Shown: positions 7,321-16,367, numbered from the stretch's first letter. The stretch: DNA of 64,000 nt from Streptococcus oriscaviae (GCF_018137985.1 NZ_CP073084.1:248001-312000), one strand, 5' to 3'. Made by a program: numbers and translations. Notes: generated by a model from the letters alone, not told the origin.

Positions 7321-8463
7321 ATGATTTATTTTGACAATGCAGCGACGACACCGGTTTACCCAGAGGTCTTACAGACCTACACGGAAGTCGCAAGTAGAAT
7401 CTGGGGAAATCCCTCAAGCCTCCACAATTTAGGCAGTCAGGCAAGTCGGATTTTAGAAGCCTCTCGTAAGCAGATTGCGGAGCTTTTGGGAAAAAATAGC
7501 AAGGAAATCTTTTTTACCTCTGGTGGAACAGAAGGAGACAACTGGGTGATAAAAGGTGTGGCTTTTGAAAAAGCGCACTTGGGGAAACACATCATTGTTT
7601 CTGAAATTGAACATCCAGCTGTAAAAGAAGCTGCCCTGTGGCTGAACAGCCAAGGGTTTGAAGTTGACTTGGCACCTGTCGACAAAAACGGCTTTGTAGA
7701 CCTTGACCGTTTAGAGGCTCTCATTCGACCGGATACGATTTTAATTTCCATCATGGCTGTTAACAATGAAATAGGCTCTATCCAACCTATTTCAGCAATT
7801 TCGGAACTATTAGCAGACAAGCCAACCATTTCATTCCATGTGGATGCAGTACAGGCAATCGGCAAGCTTTCTACGGATCTGTTCCTGACGGATCGCGTAG
7901 ACTTTGCGACATTTTCTGGCCATAAATTCCATTCGGTTCGAGGAGTGGGCTTTGTCTATATTAAGTCTGGCAAAAAGATTACGCCGCTTTTGATGGGAGG
8001 CGGTCAGGAGTCGGATAAACGCTCTACAACCGAAAATGTAGCCGGTATTGCAGCGACTGCCAAGGCTTTGCGTCTCAGTCTGGACAAGGCGCAAGAACAG
8101 CAGAAAAAACTGACTGCCATGAAGCAAATTCTTTTGCAGGAGCTTGATTCTTATCAGGATGTGACCGTCTTCTCAGGGATGGAGGAGTTTGTTCCAAATA
8201 TTTTAACATTTGGTATCAAAAATGTCCGCGGTGAGGTCATCGTTCATGCCTTTGAAGAACACCAGATTTATGTTTCAACAACTTCAGCTTGTTCGTCTAA
8301 GGCAGGTAAACCGGCAGGAACCCTTATAGCTATGGGTGTTCCACAAAAACTAGCCCAGACAGCTGTTCGCATCAGTCTTGACGGCGACAATGATATGGGG
8401 CAAATCGAGCAATTTTTGACCATCTTCAAACAAATTTATACCAACACTAAGAAAGTACGATGA
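7321..8463 (+). CDS. Cysteine desulfurase (NifS/IscS type)
   Basis: 380 residues. This PLP enzyme takes sulfur from L-cysteine as an enzyme persulfide. The first residues [11 protein letters not shown] are diagnostic. The PLP lysine is K202 (SGHKFHS) and the persulfide cysteine is C324 in [12 protein letters not shown], the long loop of class I enzymes. GAAGT lies before the ATG. The thiI gene starts 1 nt after its stop codon, so the likely partner is ThiI, with sulfur going to 4-thiouridine in tRNA. An additional role in Fe-S or thiamine sulfur delivery is possible; streptococci also have the separate sufS. Confidence 0.93.
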   Translation: MIYFDNAATTPVYPEVLQTYTEVASRIWGNPSSLHNLGSQASRILEASRKQIAELLGKNSKEIFFTSGGTEGDNWVIKGVAFEKAHLGKHIIVSEIEHPAVKEAALWLNSQGFEVDLAPVDKNGFVDLDRLEALIRPDTILISIMAVNNEIGSIQPISAISELLADKPTISFHVDAVQAIGKLSTDLFLTDRVDFATFSGHKFHSVRGVGFVYIKSGKKITPLLMGGGQESDKRSTTENVAGIAATAKALRLSLDKAQEQQKKLTAMKQILLQELDSYQDVTVFSGMEEFVPNILTFGIKNVRGEVIVHAFEEHQIYVSTTSACSSKAGKPAGTLIAMGVPQKLAQTAVRISLDGDNDMGQIEQFLTIFKQIYTNTKKVR

Positions 8464-8464
8464 A

Positions 8465-9682
8465 ATGCAATATTCAGAAATTATGATCCGCTATGGCGAG
8501 CTGTCTACTAAAGGCAAGAACAAGATGCGTTTTGTAAACAAACTCCGCCAAAATATTCAAGAAGCCCTAGCTATCTACCCAGAAGTGACAGTTTATTTTG
8601 ACCGTGACCGGGGACATGTCTATCTGAACGGTGCTGATTATCAGCTGGTTTCAGCCTCTCTGAAAAAGATTTTTGGGATTCAAAATTTTGCCCCTTCTTA
8701 CAAGGTTGAGAAATCTGTTCCAGCCTTGAAAGATGCAGTTCAGGCTATTATGAAAAACATCTATCAAGAAGGAATGACCTTTAAAATCGCAGCTCGTCGC
8801 AGTGATCACGGTTTTGAACTGGACAGTCGTGAGCTCAACCAAGTACTGGGAGATGCGGTCTTTACAGCCATTCCGAATGTTCAGGTTCAAATGAAGTCGC
8901 CTGACATTACTCTAAGGGTAGAAATTCGTCCAGATGCGGCCTATATTTCTCACGAGGAAGTCAAAGGAGCAGGCGGTCTGCCTGTTGGAACTTCTGGTAA
9001 AGGGATGCTGATGCTATCGGGCGGTATCGATTCCCCTGTTGCAGGCTACCTGGCCCTCAAACGTGGAGTAGAGATTGAGGCGGTTCATTTTGCTAGTCCG
9101 CCTTATACAAGTCCAGGAGCACTGAAGAAGGCCCAAGACCTAACCAGAAAACTGACAGCTTTCGGAGGAAATATTCGCTTCATCGAAGTGCCATTCACCG
9201 AGATTCAGGAAGAGATTAAAAACAAAACACCAGAGGTTTATTTGATGACCTTAACCCGTCGTTTTATGTTGCGGATTACAGACCGTATCCGCGAAGAGCG
9301 CTCTGGCATGGTCATCATCAACGGGGAAAGTCTGGGACAGGTTGCCAGCCAGACATTAGAGTCTATGCAGGCGATCAATGCAGTGACGACAACACCTGTT
9401 ATTCGTCCTGTTGTCACCATGGATAAACTAGAAATTATTGACATTGCTCAAGAAATCGATACCTTTGAATTGTCTATCCAACCTTTTGAAGATTGTTGTA
9501 CGATTTTCGCACCAGACAGACCTAAAACCAATCCCAAGATAAAAAACGTTGAGCAATATGAAGCACGCTTGGACGTAGAAGGATTGATTGAACGAGCGGT
9601 TGCAGGCATTATCGTGACAGAAATCACACCTAAAGGAGAAGTCAAGGACGTGCTGGATACTCTGATTGATGAACTCCTCTAA
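8465..9682 (+). CDS. thiI: tRNA 4-thiouridine synthetase ThiI
   Basis: 405 residues. It adenylates U8 of tRNA and inserts sulfur, giving s4U8. Order of parts: N-terminal ferredoxin-like region (ends about residue 60), THUMP domain (about 60-165) and an adenylating PP-loop domain with SGGIDS starting at S185. There is no C-terminal rhodanese domain, which is normal for Gram-positive ThiI, so sulfur must come from a partner such as the adjacent desulfurase. The intergenic distance of 1 nt implies translational coupling. Confidence 0.95.
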   Translation: MQYSEIMIRYGELSTKGKNKMRFVNKLRQNIQEALAIYPEVTVYFDRDRGHVYLNGADYQLVSASLKKIFGIQNFAPSYKVEKSVPALKDAVQAIMKNIYQEGMTFKIAARRSDHGFELDSRELNQVLGDAVFTAIPNVQVQMKSPDITLRVEIRPDAAYISHEEVKGAGGLPVGTSGKGMLMLSGGIDSPVAGYLALKRGVEIEAVHFASPPYTSPGALKKAQDLTRKLTAFGGNIRFIEVPFTEIQEEIKNKTPEVYLMTLTRRFMLRITDRIREERSGMVIINGESLGQVASQTLESMQAINAVTTTPVIRPVVTMDKLEIIDIAQEIDTFELSIQPFEDCCTIFAPDRPKTNPKIKNVEQYEARLDVEGLIERAVAGIIVTEITPKGEVKDVLDTLIDELL

Positions 9683-9774
9683 TGCGTAAGACGGTACTCT
9701 ATATTGGTATGGGCAATCATATCAAGGAGAAGAGTCTGGCTAAACATTTTCTTCTTCATTATTGGGAGAGTTAG
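9682..9774 (+). CDS. Possible 30-aa ORF overlapping the thiI stop codon
   Basis: The ATG shares its first base with the thiI stop (TAATG arrangement). It encodes [19 protein letters not shown] and a further short tail, then TAG. The frame is short and no family is recognised; it could be a translationally coupled small protein or the remains of a longer gene. The rest of the 329-nt gap to brnQ has no other credible gene, only the brnQ promoter near its end. Confidence 0.25.
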   Translation: MRKTVLYIGMGNHIKEKSLAKHFLLHYWES

Positions 9775-9953
9775 GGTAATCTAGCAATCATTCATGAAAA
9801 TAAGCGAATAGGTTTTGGGTTCTGGTTATCAGAAACTTGAAACCTGTTTGTTTTTTATTAAGGAAGATTTTGCTATTTGTAGCAGAGGCTTGTGAACTTG
9901 GTTGAACGGATAGGAGGGGTTGATTTTTGAAAAGTATGAGTCGTTAGCCTTTT

Positions 9954-9978
9954 TGAAACCGGTTTTATATGATATAAT
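9954..9978 (+). promoter_or_regulatory. brnQ promoter with overlapping cre-like palindrome
   Basis: Extended -10 TGATATAAT (hexamer 9973-9978), about 34 nt before the ATG. The DNA just upstream, TGAAACCGGTTTTA (9954-9967), contains the palindrome AAACCGGTTT and differs from the CcpA cre consensus TGNAANCGNWNNCW by one position, so catabolite control is possible. Confidence 0.5.
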
Positions 9979-10011
9979 AGGTCGTTAATCTGTTTAAATA
10001 AAGGAGAGAAT

Positions 10012-11337
10012 ATGAAAAAAGGATCACTGACAGGCTTGCTCCTGTTCGGTATATTTTTTGGTGCGGGAAACTTGATTTTTCCTCCTGCACTTGGTGCCCT
10101 ATCGGGGGATGCGTTTTGGCCTGCGGTTAGCGGTTTTGTTGTTTCAGGAGTTGGTATTGCTGTTTTGACCTTGGTCATCGGTACTCTGAATCCCAAAGGC
10201 TATGTCCATGAGATTTCACGGAAAATATCACCCTGGTTTGCAACAGTTTATTTAGTTGCTCTTTACTTGGCTATTGGCCCATTCTTTGCCATTCCTAGAA
10301 CAGCGACTACCTCTTTTGATATGGGAATTGCCCCACTTTTAGGAGGGGTGAATGCTCAGCTAGCCCTTTTGATTTTTACAGCCCTTTACTTCGTAGCGGC
10401 CTATCTCATTGCTCTCAATCCCTCAAAGATTTTGAACCGAATTGGTCGTATCCTGACGCCTGTTTTTGCTCTGTTAATTGTGGTTTTGGTTGTTCTTGGT
10501 TTTATTGCCTACGGTAAAAACAATCCAATGCCCGCTAGCGATGCCTATACCGGTGGTCAGGCGTTTGGTACAGGATTTATCGAAGGCTATAATACCTTAG
10601 ATGCCTTGGCTTCGGTTGCTTTCAGTGTTATTGCGGTCAATACCTTGAAACAGCTCGGTTTTTCAAGCAAAAAAGAATATGTTTCAACCATTTGGATTGT
10701 AGGAGCAGTTGTAACAGTTGCCTTTAGTGCGCTTTATATCGGACTTGCCTACTTGGGCAATCGTTTTCCAATTCCTGCAGAGGTCATGGCATCAGATGTC
10801 AATAAAGGTGTTTATGTGTTGACCCAAGCAACCCAGCAAATTTTCGGACCTGGAGCTCAGATTTTTCTAGCAGCCATGGTAACGGTAACTTGCTTTACCA
10901 CAACGGTAGGTTTGATTGTATCAACTGGTGAGTTCTTCAATGAGCGGTTTCCAGCCTTGTCTTACAAAACGTATGCGACAATTTTTACCTTGATTGGCTT
11001 TGCTATCGCTAATCTTGGCTTGAACACAATCATTGCTTTTTCAATCCCTGTTCTCTTGGTGCTTTATCCAACGACGATTTGTATCGTTATGATCACCATT
11101 GTCAACAAGTTTCTTCCCCTATCTGTTTATGGGATGCGCTTGACAGTCGGACTGGTAACAGTCATGTCCTTGGTAGAAGTAATGGCTTCAAAATTTGGCT
11201 GGACAGCTCTATCTTCCTTCTTTGCTAGCCTTCCGTTAGCCAACCAGTCCTTGTCCTGGTTGCTGCCGGCAATCCTTGGAATCCTCTTAGCCTTGTTTTT
11301 GCCTAATAAGCAAGAGAGCGAAGCTTTTGAAATGTAA
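10012..11337 (+). CDS. brnQ: Branched-chain amino acid transporter (BrnQ/LIVCS family)
   Basis: 441 residues with about 12 predicted membrane helices. It imports Leu, Ile and Val by cation symport. The N-terminus MKKGSLTGLLLFGIFFGAGN is the family signature (FGAGNLIFPP), and the block FFAIPRTATTSFDMG near residue 91 is also typical. AGGAGAG lies 5 nt before the ATG. It has its own promoter and no co-transcribed neighbour. In this window it goes functionally with ilvE (2281-3303). Confidence 0.95.
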   Translation: MKKGSLTGLLLFGIFFGAGNLIFPPALGALSGDAFWPAVSGFVVSGVGIAVLTLVIGTLNPKGYVHEISRKISPWFATVYLVALYLAIGPFFAIPRTATTSFDMGIAPLLGGVNAQLALLIFTALYFVAAYLIALNPSKILNRIGRILTPVFALLIVVLVVLGFIAYGKNNPMPASDAYTGGQAFGTGFIEGYNTLDALASVAFSVIAVNTLKQLGFSSKKEYVSTIWIVGAVVTVAFSALYIGLAYLGNRFPIPAEVMASDVNKGVYVLTQATQQIFGPGAQIFLAAMVTVTCFTTTVGLIVSTGEFFNERFPALSYKTYATIFTLIGFAIANLGLNTIIAFSIPVLLVLYPTTICIVMITIVNKFLPLSVYGMRLTVGLVTVMSLVEVMASKFGWTALSSFFASLPLANQSLSWLLPAILGILLALFLPNKQESEAFEM

Positions 11338-11367
11338 AAAAAACTTGAGATAAATTACACAAAACAC

Positions 11368-11396
11368 TTGCAATAGCAGGTGTTTTATGGTATATT
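11368..11396 (+). promoter_or_regulatory. rplU promoter
   Basis: -35 TTGCAA (11368-11373), 17-nt spacer, -10 TATATT (11391-11396). Confidence 0.7.
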
Positions 11397-11402
11397 CTAT
11401 TG

Positions 11403-11510
11403 GTTGACTATGCACACATCCTGTGCAACCGCACGAATACCGTTCAAGTGGTTCGTCCCACGGTACTAGGCGAGTCTTCACAATAAATTCGGGCCTGGCC
11501 CAAAAATCAT
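11403..11510 (+). ncRNA. Ribosomal protein L21 leader
   Basis: The region between the promoter and rplU contains the features of the Firmicutes L21 leader: a GCACA/TGTGC hairpin (11411-11426), the conserved ATACCGTTCAAGTGGTTCGT segment with its CCCACGGTA partner, ACTAGGCGAGTCTTCACAAT, and GGCCTGGCCC near the end. The leader is thought to bind L21 and lower expression of the operon. Confidence 0.85.
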
Positions 11511-11522
11511 AGGAGGTGCATA

Positions 11523-11837
11523 ATGAGCACATACGCAATCATTAAAACTGGCGGCAAACAAGTTAAGGTTGAAGTCGGTCAAGCTGTCTACGTTGAAAAG
11601 TTAAACGTTGAAGCAGGTCAAGAAGTAACTTTTGAAGAAGTTGTTCTCGTCGGTGGTGAGAAGACTGTTGTCGGAACTCCACTTGTAGCTGGCGCTACTG
11701 TAGTTGGTACAGTTGAAAAACAAGGTAAACAAAAGAAAGTTGTTACCTTCAAGTACAAACCTAAAAAAGGTAGCCACCGCAAACAAGGTCACCGTCAACC
11801 ATATACAAAAGTTGTTATCAACGCTATCAACGCATAA
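11523..11837 (+). CDS. rplU: 50S ribosomal protein L21
   Basis: 104 residues, the usual length. [19 protein letters not shown] is the typical N-terminus and the basic C-terminal block [20 protein letters not shown] binds 23S rRNA. AGGAGGT precedes the ATG by 6 nt. Only 50 nt separate its stop from rpmA; no gene for the L27-processing protease Prp lies between them. Confidence 0.98.
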   Translation: MSTYAIIKTGGKQVKVEVGQAVYVEKLNVEAGQEVTFEEVVLVGGEKTVVGTPLVAGATVVGTVEKQGKQKKVVTFKYKPKKGSHRKQGHRQPYTKVVINAINA

Positions 11838-11887
11838 TTGCGGTCTAGCTAAACAACATTTATCACAGAATTTTGGAGGAATAACAC

Positions 11888-12181
11888 ATGTTAAACTTGA
11901 ATCTTGCTAATTTGCAACTATTCGCCCACAAAAAAGGTGGAGGTTCAACGTCAAACGGTCGTGACTCACAAGCAAAACGCCTTGGTGCGAAAGCTGCTGA
12001 CGGCCAAACTGTATCAGGTGGTTCAATTCTTTACCGCCAACGTGGTACTAAAATCTACCCAGGAGCTAACGTAGGTCGTGGTGGAGATGATACCCTTTAC
12101 GCTAAAGTAGAAGGCGTTGTACGCTTCGAACGTAAAGGCCGCGATAAGAAACAAGTATCTGTTTATCCAATCGCTAAATAA
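11888..12181 (+). CDS. rpmA: 50S ribosomal protein L27 (with cleavable N-terminal extension)
   Basis: 97 residues. L27 reaches into the peptidyl-transferase centre. The first 12 residues [12 protein letters not shown] form the Firmicutes extension that must be removed by the cysteine protease Prp before AHKKGGGS, leaving the functional N-terminus. TTGGAGGA precedes the ATG. The body ([36 protein letters not shown]) is standard. Confidence 0.98.
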   Translation: MLNLNLANLQLFAHKKGGGSTSNGRDSQAKRLGAKAADGQTVSGGSILYRQRGTKIYPGANVGRGGDDTLYAKVEGVVRFERKGRDKKQVSVYPIAK

Positions 12182-12202
12182 GTCTAAAAATGGCTTAACA
12201 AT

Positions 12203-12236
12203 AGGCTTTCCGAGTTTCGGAAGGCCTGTTTTTTGT
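12203..12236 (+). terminator. Intrinsic terminator after rpmA
   Basis: AGGCTTTCCG, loop AGTTT, CGGAAGGCCT, then GTTTTTTG. Confidence 0.85.
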
Positions 12237-12268
12237 TTCTTGTATGCTAAAATATTTAAGATTTTGCG

Positions 12269-12297
12269 TTGCAACTTCTTACCGTTTATTGTACAAT
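12269..12297 (+). promoter_or_regulatory. Promoter before the small ORF and GNAT gene
   Basis: -35 TTGCAA (12269-12274), 17-nt spacer, -10 TACAAT (12292-12297). A second -10-like TATAAT lies at 12306-12311. Confidence 0.55.
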
Positions 12298-12328
12298 AAA
12301 CATACTATAATCGAAGGGAGGGATTCAA

Positions 12329-12394
12329 ATGAAAGTGAAGATAATAAATGTTGACAGAATAAGAATCAATAGAGTGGAGGTTGTGCTGGCATAA
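12329..12394 (+). CDS. Possible 21-aa small ORF or leader peptide
   Basis: ATG at 12329 with a strong Shine-Dalgarno sequence (GAAGGGAGGG, 12313-12322). It encodes a basic peptide, MKVKIINVDRIRINRVEVV plus LA, ending in TAA 18 nt before the GNAT start. The position between promoter and gene, and the good ribosome-binding site, suggest that it is translated. A role in controlling the GNAT gene is inference only. Confidence 0.4.
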   Translation: MKVKIINVDRIRINRVEVVLA

Positions 12395-12412
12395 TCTCCT
12401 AGAGGAGAAAAA

Positions 12413-12868
12413 ATGAATATCGCTGCTGTAACGAATCTGGCTGAAAAGCTTAGAATTATTGAAGAAATATTGACAGATTTACCTGAATGGTTTGGCTTGC
12501 CTGAAAGTACAAAGGAATATATTCAAGATGGTAGTTTGCTTCCGCTTTGGGCTGCTTTTGATGGCGAAGATCTAATTGGTTTTGTGACCCTAACAAAATC
12601 CTCTGAGGACTGTGGCGAAGTTCACTGTATGGGGGTTAAAAAAGCTTATCACCGAAAAGGTGTGGGTCACGCCTTGATGCAAGCCTTAGAAGAGGGGGCG
12701 AAGAAGTCCTATTCCTATCTTCAGGTGAAAACTGTTGATGAAGGACACTATAAGGAGTATGATCAGACCATTGCTTTTTATCGCTCTTGCGGTTTTGTGA
12801 AACTAGAAGTATTTCCTACTTTGTGGGATGAGTGGAACCCTTGTCTCATCATGATTAAAAAGTTATAA
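12413..12868 (+). CDS. GNAT family N-acetyltransferase
   Basis: 151 residues. The acetyl-CoA-binding motif A is seen as VHCMGVKKAYHRKGVGHALM near residues 66-85, with the (R/Q)xxGxG/A signature RKGVGHA. The following helix, strand and the YRSCGF motif (about 121-126) complete the fold. The substrate cannot be told from the sequence. GAGGAG lies 6 nt before the ATG. It follows a possible leader ORF and is closed by a terminator. Confidence 0.85.
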   Translation: MNIAAVTNLAEKLRIIEEILTDLPEWFGLPESTKEYIQDGSLLPLWAAFDGEDLIGFVTLTKSSEDCGEVHCMGVKKAYHRKGVGHALMQALEEGAKKSYSYLQVKTVDEGHYKEYDQTIAFYRSCGFVKLEVFPTLWDEWNPCLIMIKKL

Positions 12869-12877
12869 AAAGAAAGA

Positions 12878-12903
12878 CATCAGCAATTTTGCTGATGTTT
12901 TGA
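12878..12903 (+). terminator. Intrinsic terminator after the GNAT gene
   Basis: ACATCAGCAA and TTGCTGATGT form a 10-bp stem, followed by TTTT. The right arm overlaps the -35 of the next promoter. Confidence 0.75.
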
Positions 12904-12916
12904 TATGTGGTATAAT
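12889..12916 (+). promoter_or_regulatory. Promoter of the LysR-lspA-rluD operon
   Basis: -35 TTGCTG (12889-12894), 16-nt spacer, -10 TATAAT (12911-12916). Confidence 0.5.
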
Positions 12917-12947
12917 AAAAAGATAGAAATTGAGAAAGGACGAGTCA

Positions 12948-13853
12948 ATGAATATTCAACAATTACGATACGTTGTAGCTATTGCCAATAGTGGTACCTT
13001 TCGGGAGGCAGCTGAAAAGATGTTTGTATCCCAACCGAGTTTGTCAATTTCTGTGCGAGATTTGGAGAAAGAGCTGGGCTTTAAAATTTTTAGTCGAACC
13101 AGTTCTGGAACTTTTTTGACCAAAAAAGGAATGGAATTCTATGAGAAGGCTCAAGCCTTGGTTAAGGGGTTTGATCATTTTGAGAACTTTTATTTACAGC
13201 CAGAAGAGGGAGAAAAGGTTTTTTCGATTTCCAGTCAACACTATGATTTTTTGCCGCCCCTTATAACAGAATTTTCTAAGAAACATCCTCAGTATCCAAA
13301 CTTTAGGATTTTTGAGTCTACTACGGTTCAAATTCTGGACGAGGTGGCTCAGGGGTATAGTGAGCTTGGGATTATCTACCTGAATAAACGCAATACAAAA
13401 GGGATTATGCAAAAGCTGGATAAACTCAACTTGGAAGTGGAAGATTTGATTGGCTTTCAAACCCACATTTACCTGCGCAAAGGGCATCCTCTAACAGAGA
13501 AAAGAGAGATTGAATTGGCTGATTTAGCTGGTTTGCCAACGGTACGTTTTACGCAGGAAAAAGAAGCCTATCTCTACTATTCAGAAAACTTTTTTGATAC
13601 CTCAGATTCGTCAGTGACCTTTGATGTGACAGATCGTGCAACCTTGAATGGTATTCTGGAGCGGACAGATGCTTATGCCACTGGGTCGGGCTTTTTGGAC
13701 AGCGAAAGTGTCCATGGGATTACGGTTATTCCGTTCAAGGGTGAAAGTGATAACCGAATGGTTTATGTCAAACGGGCAGATACAGAGTTGACAGCGTGCG
13801 CTCAAGATTTTATCGGCGTTATGCAGGCTTATTTTGACAAGAAGAAGGAGTAA
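12948..13853 (+). CDS. LysR-family transcriptional regulator
   Basis: 301 residues, start chosen at 12948 (GAAAGGA 7 nt upstream; conserved LysR start MNIQQLRYVVAIANSGTF). The N-terminal winged helix-turn-helix (about residues 1-60, AAEKMFVSQPSLSISVRDLE) binds DNA. The C-terminal periplasmic-binding-like domain (about 90-295) should bind an effector, not identifiable here. The length and class match the CpsY/MtaR-type streptococcal LysR proteins, but the target is not known. Its stop is 1 nt from lspA. This LysR-lspA-rluD order is also found in other streptococci, to my knowledge. Confidence 0.9.
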   Translation: MNIQQLRYVVAIANSGTFREAAEKMFVSQPSLSISVRDLEKELGFKIFSRTSSGTFLTKKGMEFYEKAQALVKGFDHFENFYLQPEEGEKVFSISSQHYDFLPPLITEFSKKHPQYPNFRIFESTTVQILDEVAQGYSELGIIYLNKRNTKGIMQKLDKLNLEVEDLIGFQTHIYLRKGHPLTEKREIELADLAGLPTVRFTQEKEAYLYYSENFFDTSDSSVTFDVTDRATLNGILERTDAYATGSGFLDSESVHGITVIPFKGESDNRMVYVKRADTELTACAQDFIGVMQAYFDKKKE

Positions 13854-13854
13854 G

Positions 13855-14319
13855 ATGAGAAAAATTGTTTTTCCGCTATGGATAGCGGCGCTAATTGGTT
13901 TGGATCAGTTGGTAAAGTGGTGGACGGTTGAAACGATAGCTTTGCATGAGGTCAAGCCTTTTCTGCCTAATATCATGAGCTTGACCTACCTTCGCAACTA
14001 CGGCGCTGCCTATTCAATTTTGCAGAACCAACAATGGTTGTTTACCATTGTGACCATTGTGGTGATGGCTGGTCTTGTTTGGTACTTTATCAAACATATC
14101 AATGGAAGTTTCTTTACCCTATTTAGTCTATCCTTAATGATAGCCGGCGGGTTGGGGAATTTTATTGACAGGTTGCGTCTGGGCTATGTAGTGGATATGT
14201 TTCACTTAGACTTCATCAATTTTCCAGTCTTTAATGTGGCAGACATCTGCCTGACTATTGGAGTTGGAATTTTGTTTATTTGTTTGATGAAAGAAGAGAA
14301 AAATGGAAGTAAGAGTTGA
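13855..14319 (+). CDS. lspA: Lipoprotein signal peptidase (signal peptidase II)
   Basis: 154 residues, start at 13855 (AAGGAG 5 nt upstream). This membrane aspartic protease cleaves prolipoproteins before the lipidated Cys. Four membrane segments are visible. The catalytic motifs are present: LRNYGAAYS near residue 46 and the two active Asp in NFIDRL (about residue 104) and VFNVADICL (about residue 127). It overlaps the next gene by 17 nt, so translation is coupled. Confidence 0.97.
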   Translation: MRKIVFPLWIAALIGLDQLVKWWTVETIALHEVKPFLPNIMSLTYLRNYGAAYSILQNQQWLFTIVTIVVMAGLVWYFIKHINGSFFTLFSLSLMIAGGLGNFIDRLRLGYVVDMFHLDFINFPVFNVADICLTIGVGILFICLMKEEKNGSKS

Positions 14320-15190
14320 AATAGGTGGTATGCGTCTGGACAAGGCGCTGGCTGAGTTGACGGACTTGTCGCGCTCAGTGGCTAACGAGCAAATCAAGGC
14401 TGGTCAGGTACTGGTCAATGGTCAGGTTAAAAAAGCGAAATATAGTGTCCAAGTCGGTGATGTCATTCAGTACCAAGAACCAGAGGTGGAAGCCCTAGAC
14501 TATGTAGCAGAGAATCTTCCTATTGAGATTGTTTATCAGGATGCGGATGTGGCAGTTGTCAATAAGCCACAAGGGATGGTGGTTCATCCGTCAGCAGGTC
14601 ATACATCCGGTACCCTAGTCAATGCCCTGCTCTACCATGTCAAGGATTTGTCTGGTATCAACGGAGTGATGCGTCCAGGCATTGTCCACCGAATAGATAA
14701 GGATACTTCGGGCTTGCTGATGGTTGCTAAAAATGATGAGGCACATGTTAAGTTGGCCGAAGAGTTAAAAGCCAAAAAATCACTTCGCAAATACATAGCC
14801 ATTGTCCACGGCAATCTCCCTAATGACCGCGGGCTAATTGAAGCGCCGATTGGTCGTTCAGAAAAAGATCGGAAAAAACAAGCTGTAATCGCAAAGGGAA
14901 AAGAAGCCATAACGCGTTTTCAAGTTTTGGAGCGTTTTGGTGATTACAGCTTGGTGGAATTGAGTTTAGAAACAGGACGGACTCACCAAATTCGTGTTCA
15001 CATGGCCTACATTGGCCATCCTGTGGCCGGCGACGAGGTGTATGGGCCTCGCAAGACCTTAAAGGGAGATGGTCAATTTCTCCATGCTCAGACTCTTGGT
15101 TTTACTCATCCTAGAACAGGTGAACTGGTTGAATTTACGGTAGAAGCACCAGCGATTTTTCAAAAGACCTTGGAAGAGTTGAGAAAGTAG
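14303..15190 (+). CDS. rluD: Ribosomal large-subunit pseudouridine synthase (RluA/RluD family)
   Basis: 295 residues. An S4 RNA-binding domain (about 1-75) is followed by the pseudouridine synthase domain. The catalytic Asp is D132 in VHRIDKDTSGLL. The RTHQIRVHMAYIGHPVAGD motif near residue 225 is standard. It converts uridines in 23S rRNA (helix 69 for RluD); in Firmicutes the exact specificity among RluA-type paralogues is less sure. It overlaps lspA. Confidence 0.9.
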   Translation: MEVRVEIGGMRLDKALAELTDLSRSVANEQIKAGQVLVNGQVKKAKYSVQVGDVIQYQEPEVEALDYVAENLPIEIVYQDADVAVVNKPQGMVVHPSAGHTSGTLVNALLYHVKDLSGINGVMRPGIVHRIDKDTSGLLMVAKNDEAHVKLAEELKAKKSLRKYIAIVHGNLPNDRGLIEAPIGRSEKDRKKQAVIAKGKEAITRFQVLERFGDYSLVELSLETGRTHQIRVHMAYIGHPVAGDEVYGPRKTLKGDGQFLHAQTLGFTHPRTGELVEFTVEAPAIFQKTLEELRK

Positions 15191-15257
15191 ATAAAAAGTA
15201 GATGGGCTACATCCATAGACGGATGGTTTACGGCCGGGGATATGCTATAATATTCTT

Positions 15258-15878
15258 ATGAAGAAATTAAAAGTAATAGAGTCTGAAAAAAGACTTCGGT
15301 ATATCCATATCATTTTACAAATACTTACATGGTTAGGGATTATCGCCATGTGTGTGCTGGGCTATTATTTGTATAAGCAAGGCTATTTGACAGACATGCC
15401 TAAATTGCGGCTGTTAGTTGGCAAGGCTGGAGTCTGGGCGCCTCTCTTATTTATGCTTTTGCAGCTGATTCAAATTATCCTGCCTGTTCTTCCGGGAGGT
15501 GTGACTACTTTAGCAGGTGTTGTCATTTTCGGCCCTTTCTGGGGATTTGTTTGGAACTATCTAAGTATTTGTGTGGGATCAATCCTAGCCTTCCATATTG
15601 CAAAAATTTATGGCCGTCCGGTCTTGCGCTTGCTTTTTAGCCCAAAAACCATCGCTGCCTATGAGAAAAAGACTAGTTCAGATACGCAATTTGCCAAGTA
15701 TTTTGCGATTGCCATCTTTTTCCCCTTTGCTCCAGATGATTTCTTATGTTATTTGGCAGGGACAACTTCCATGACTTACAAACAGTTTATCTGGATTATT
15801 TTATTGGGCAAGCCAGCCTCTATCTTGATTTACAGTTTAGGTTTGACAACACTCTTTTCTAAATTCTTTGGTTTTTAG
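15258..15878 (+). CDS. TVP38/TMEM64 (VTT-domain, DedA-like) membrane protein
   Basis: 206 residues with about five hydrophobic segments. The VTT domain signature is seen in VLPVLPGGVTTLAGVVIFGPFWGF near residues 76-99, followed by GSILAFHIAKIYGRP, and FPFAPDDFLCYLAGTTSM near 155-172. Members are linked to lipid scrambling or transport across membranes; the substrate is not defined here. It has its own extended -10 promoter (TGCTATAAT, hexamer 15246-15251) and only a short leader, without a strong Shine-Dalgarno sequence. Confidence 0.88.
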   Translation: MKKLKVIESEKRLRYIHIILQILTWLGIIAMCVLGYYLYKQGYLTDMPKLRLLVGKAGVWAPLLFMLLQLIQIILPVLPGGVTTLAGVVIFGPFWGFVWNYLSICVGSILAFHIAKIYGRPVLRLLFSPKTIAAYEKKTSSDTQFAKYFAIAIFFPFAPDDFLCYLAGTTSMTYKQFIWIILLGKPASILIYSLGLTTLFSKFFGF

Positions 15879-15896
15879 ATTGAAAACCTTATCATC

Positions 15897-15925
15897 TTGC
15901 CCAAATCTTTTCAAGATGCTATACT
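15897..15925 (+). promoter_or_regulatory. Promoter of the PhnA-like gene
   Basis: -35 TTGCCC (15897-15902), 17-nt spacer, -10 TATACT (15920-15925) preceded by TG. Confidence 0.6.
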
Positions 15926-15955
15926 AGATAGCGGAATAAAATTAAAGGAGATAAC

Positions 15956-16291
15956 ATGGAAACTTTACCAAATTGTCCAAAATGTCAATCTGAATATGTC
16001 TACGAAGATGGTGCCTTGCTAGTTTGCCCAGAATGTGCCTATGAGTGGAACCCAGCAGAACTTGCAGAAGAAGAAGGAGTTGTTGCTATCGATGCCAATG
16101 GTAATCGTCTGGCGGATGGAGATACTGTAACTCTTATTAAAGATTTAAAGGTAAAGGGGGCTCCTAAAGACCTGAAACAGGGAACTCGTGTTAAGAATAT
16201 CCGTATTGTTGAAGGCGACCATAACATCGATTGTAAAATTGATGGTTTTGGTGCGATGAAATTGAAATCAGAATTTGTGAAAAAAATTTAA
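15956..16291 (+). CDS. PhnA/YjdM family zinc-ribbon protein
   Basis: 111 residues. The N-terminal zinc ribbon has CPKC near residues 7-10 and CPEC near 23-26. The C-terminal PhnA domain begins with [23 protein letters not shown] and ends [17 protein letters not shown]. Despite the historical 'alkylphosphonate uptake' name, no phosphonate genes are near and the role is unknown. AAAGGAG lies 7 nt before the ATG. Monocistronic. Confidence 0.9.
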   Translation: METLPNCPKCQSEYVYEDGALLVCPECAYEWNPAELAEEEGVVAIDANGNRLADGDTVTLIKDLKVKGAPKDLKQGTRVKNIRIVEGDHNIDCKIDGFGAMKLKSEFVKKI

Positions 16292-16367
16292 GTGAAATAG
16301 GGAAGCGGTCTTTGCATTTATAGAAAATGTAATGGCTGCTCCCTATTGCTGTTTAAGAAAGGATGCT

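Noticed and set aside
9873..10196. Minus-strand open frame over the brnQ promoter and 5' end
   Set aside because: It overlaps a clear gene and promoter on the other strand, has no ribosome-binding site and looks like non-protein composition.
15956..16291. Phosphonate uptake gene based on the PhnA name
   Set aside because: No phn genes nearby; the name is historical and the zinc-ribbon family role is unknown.
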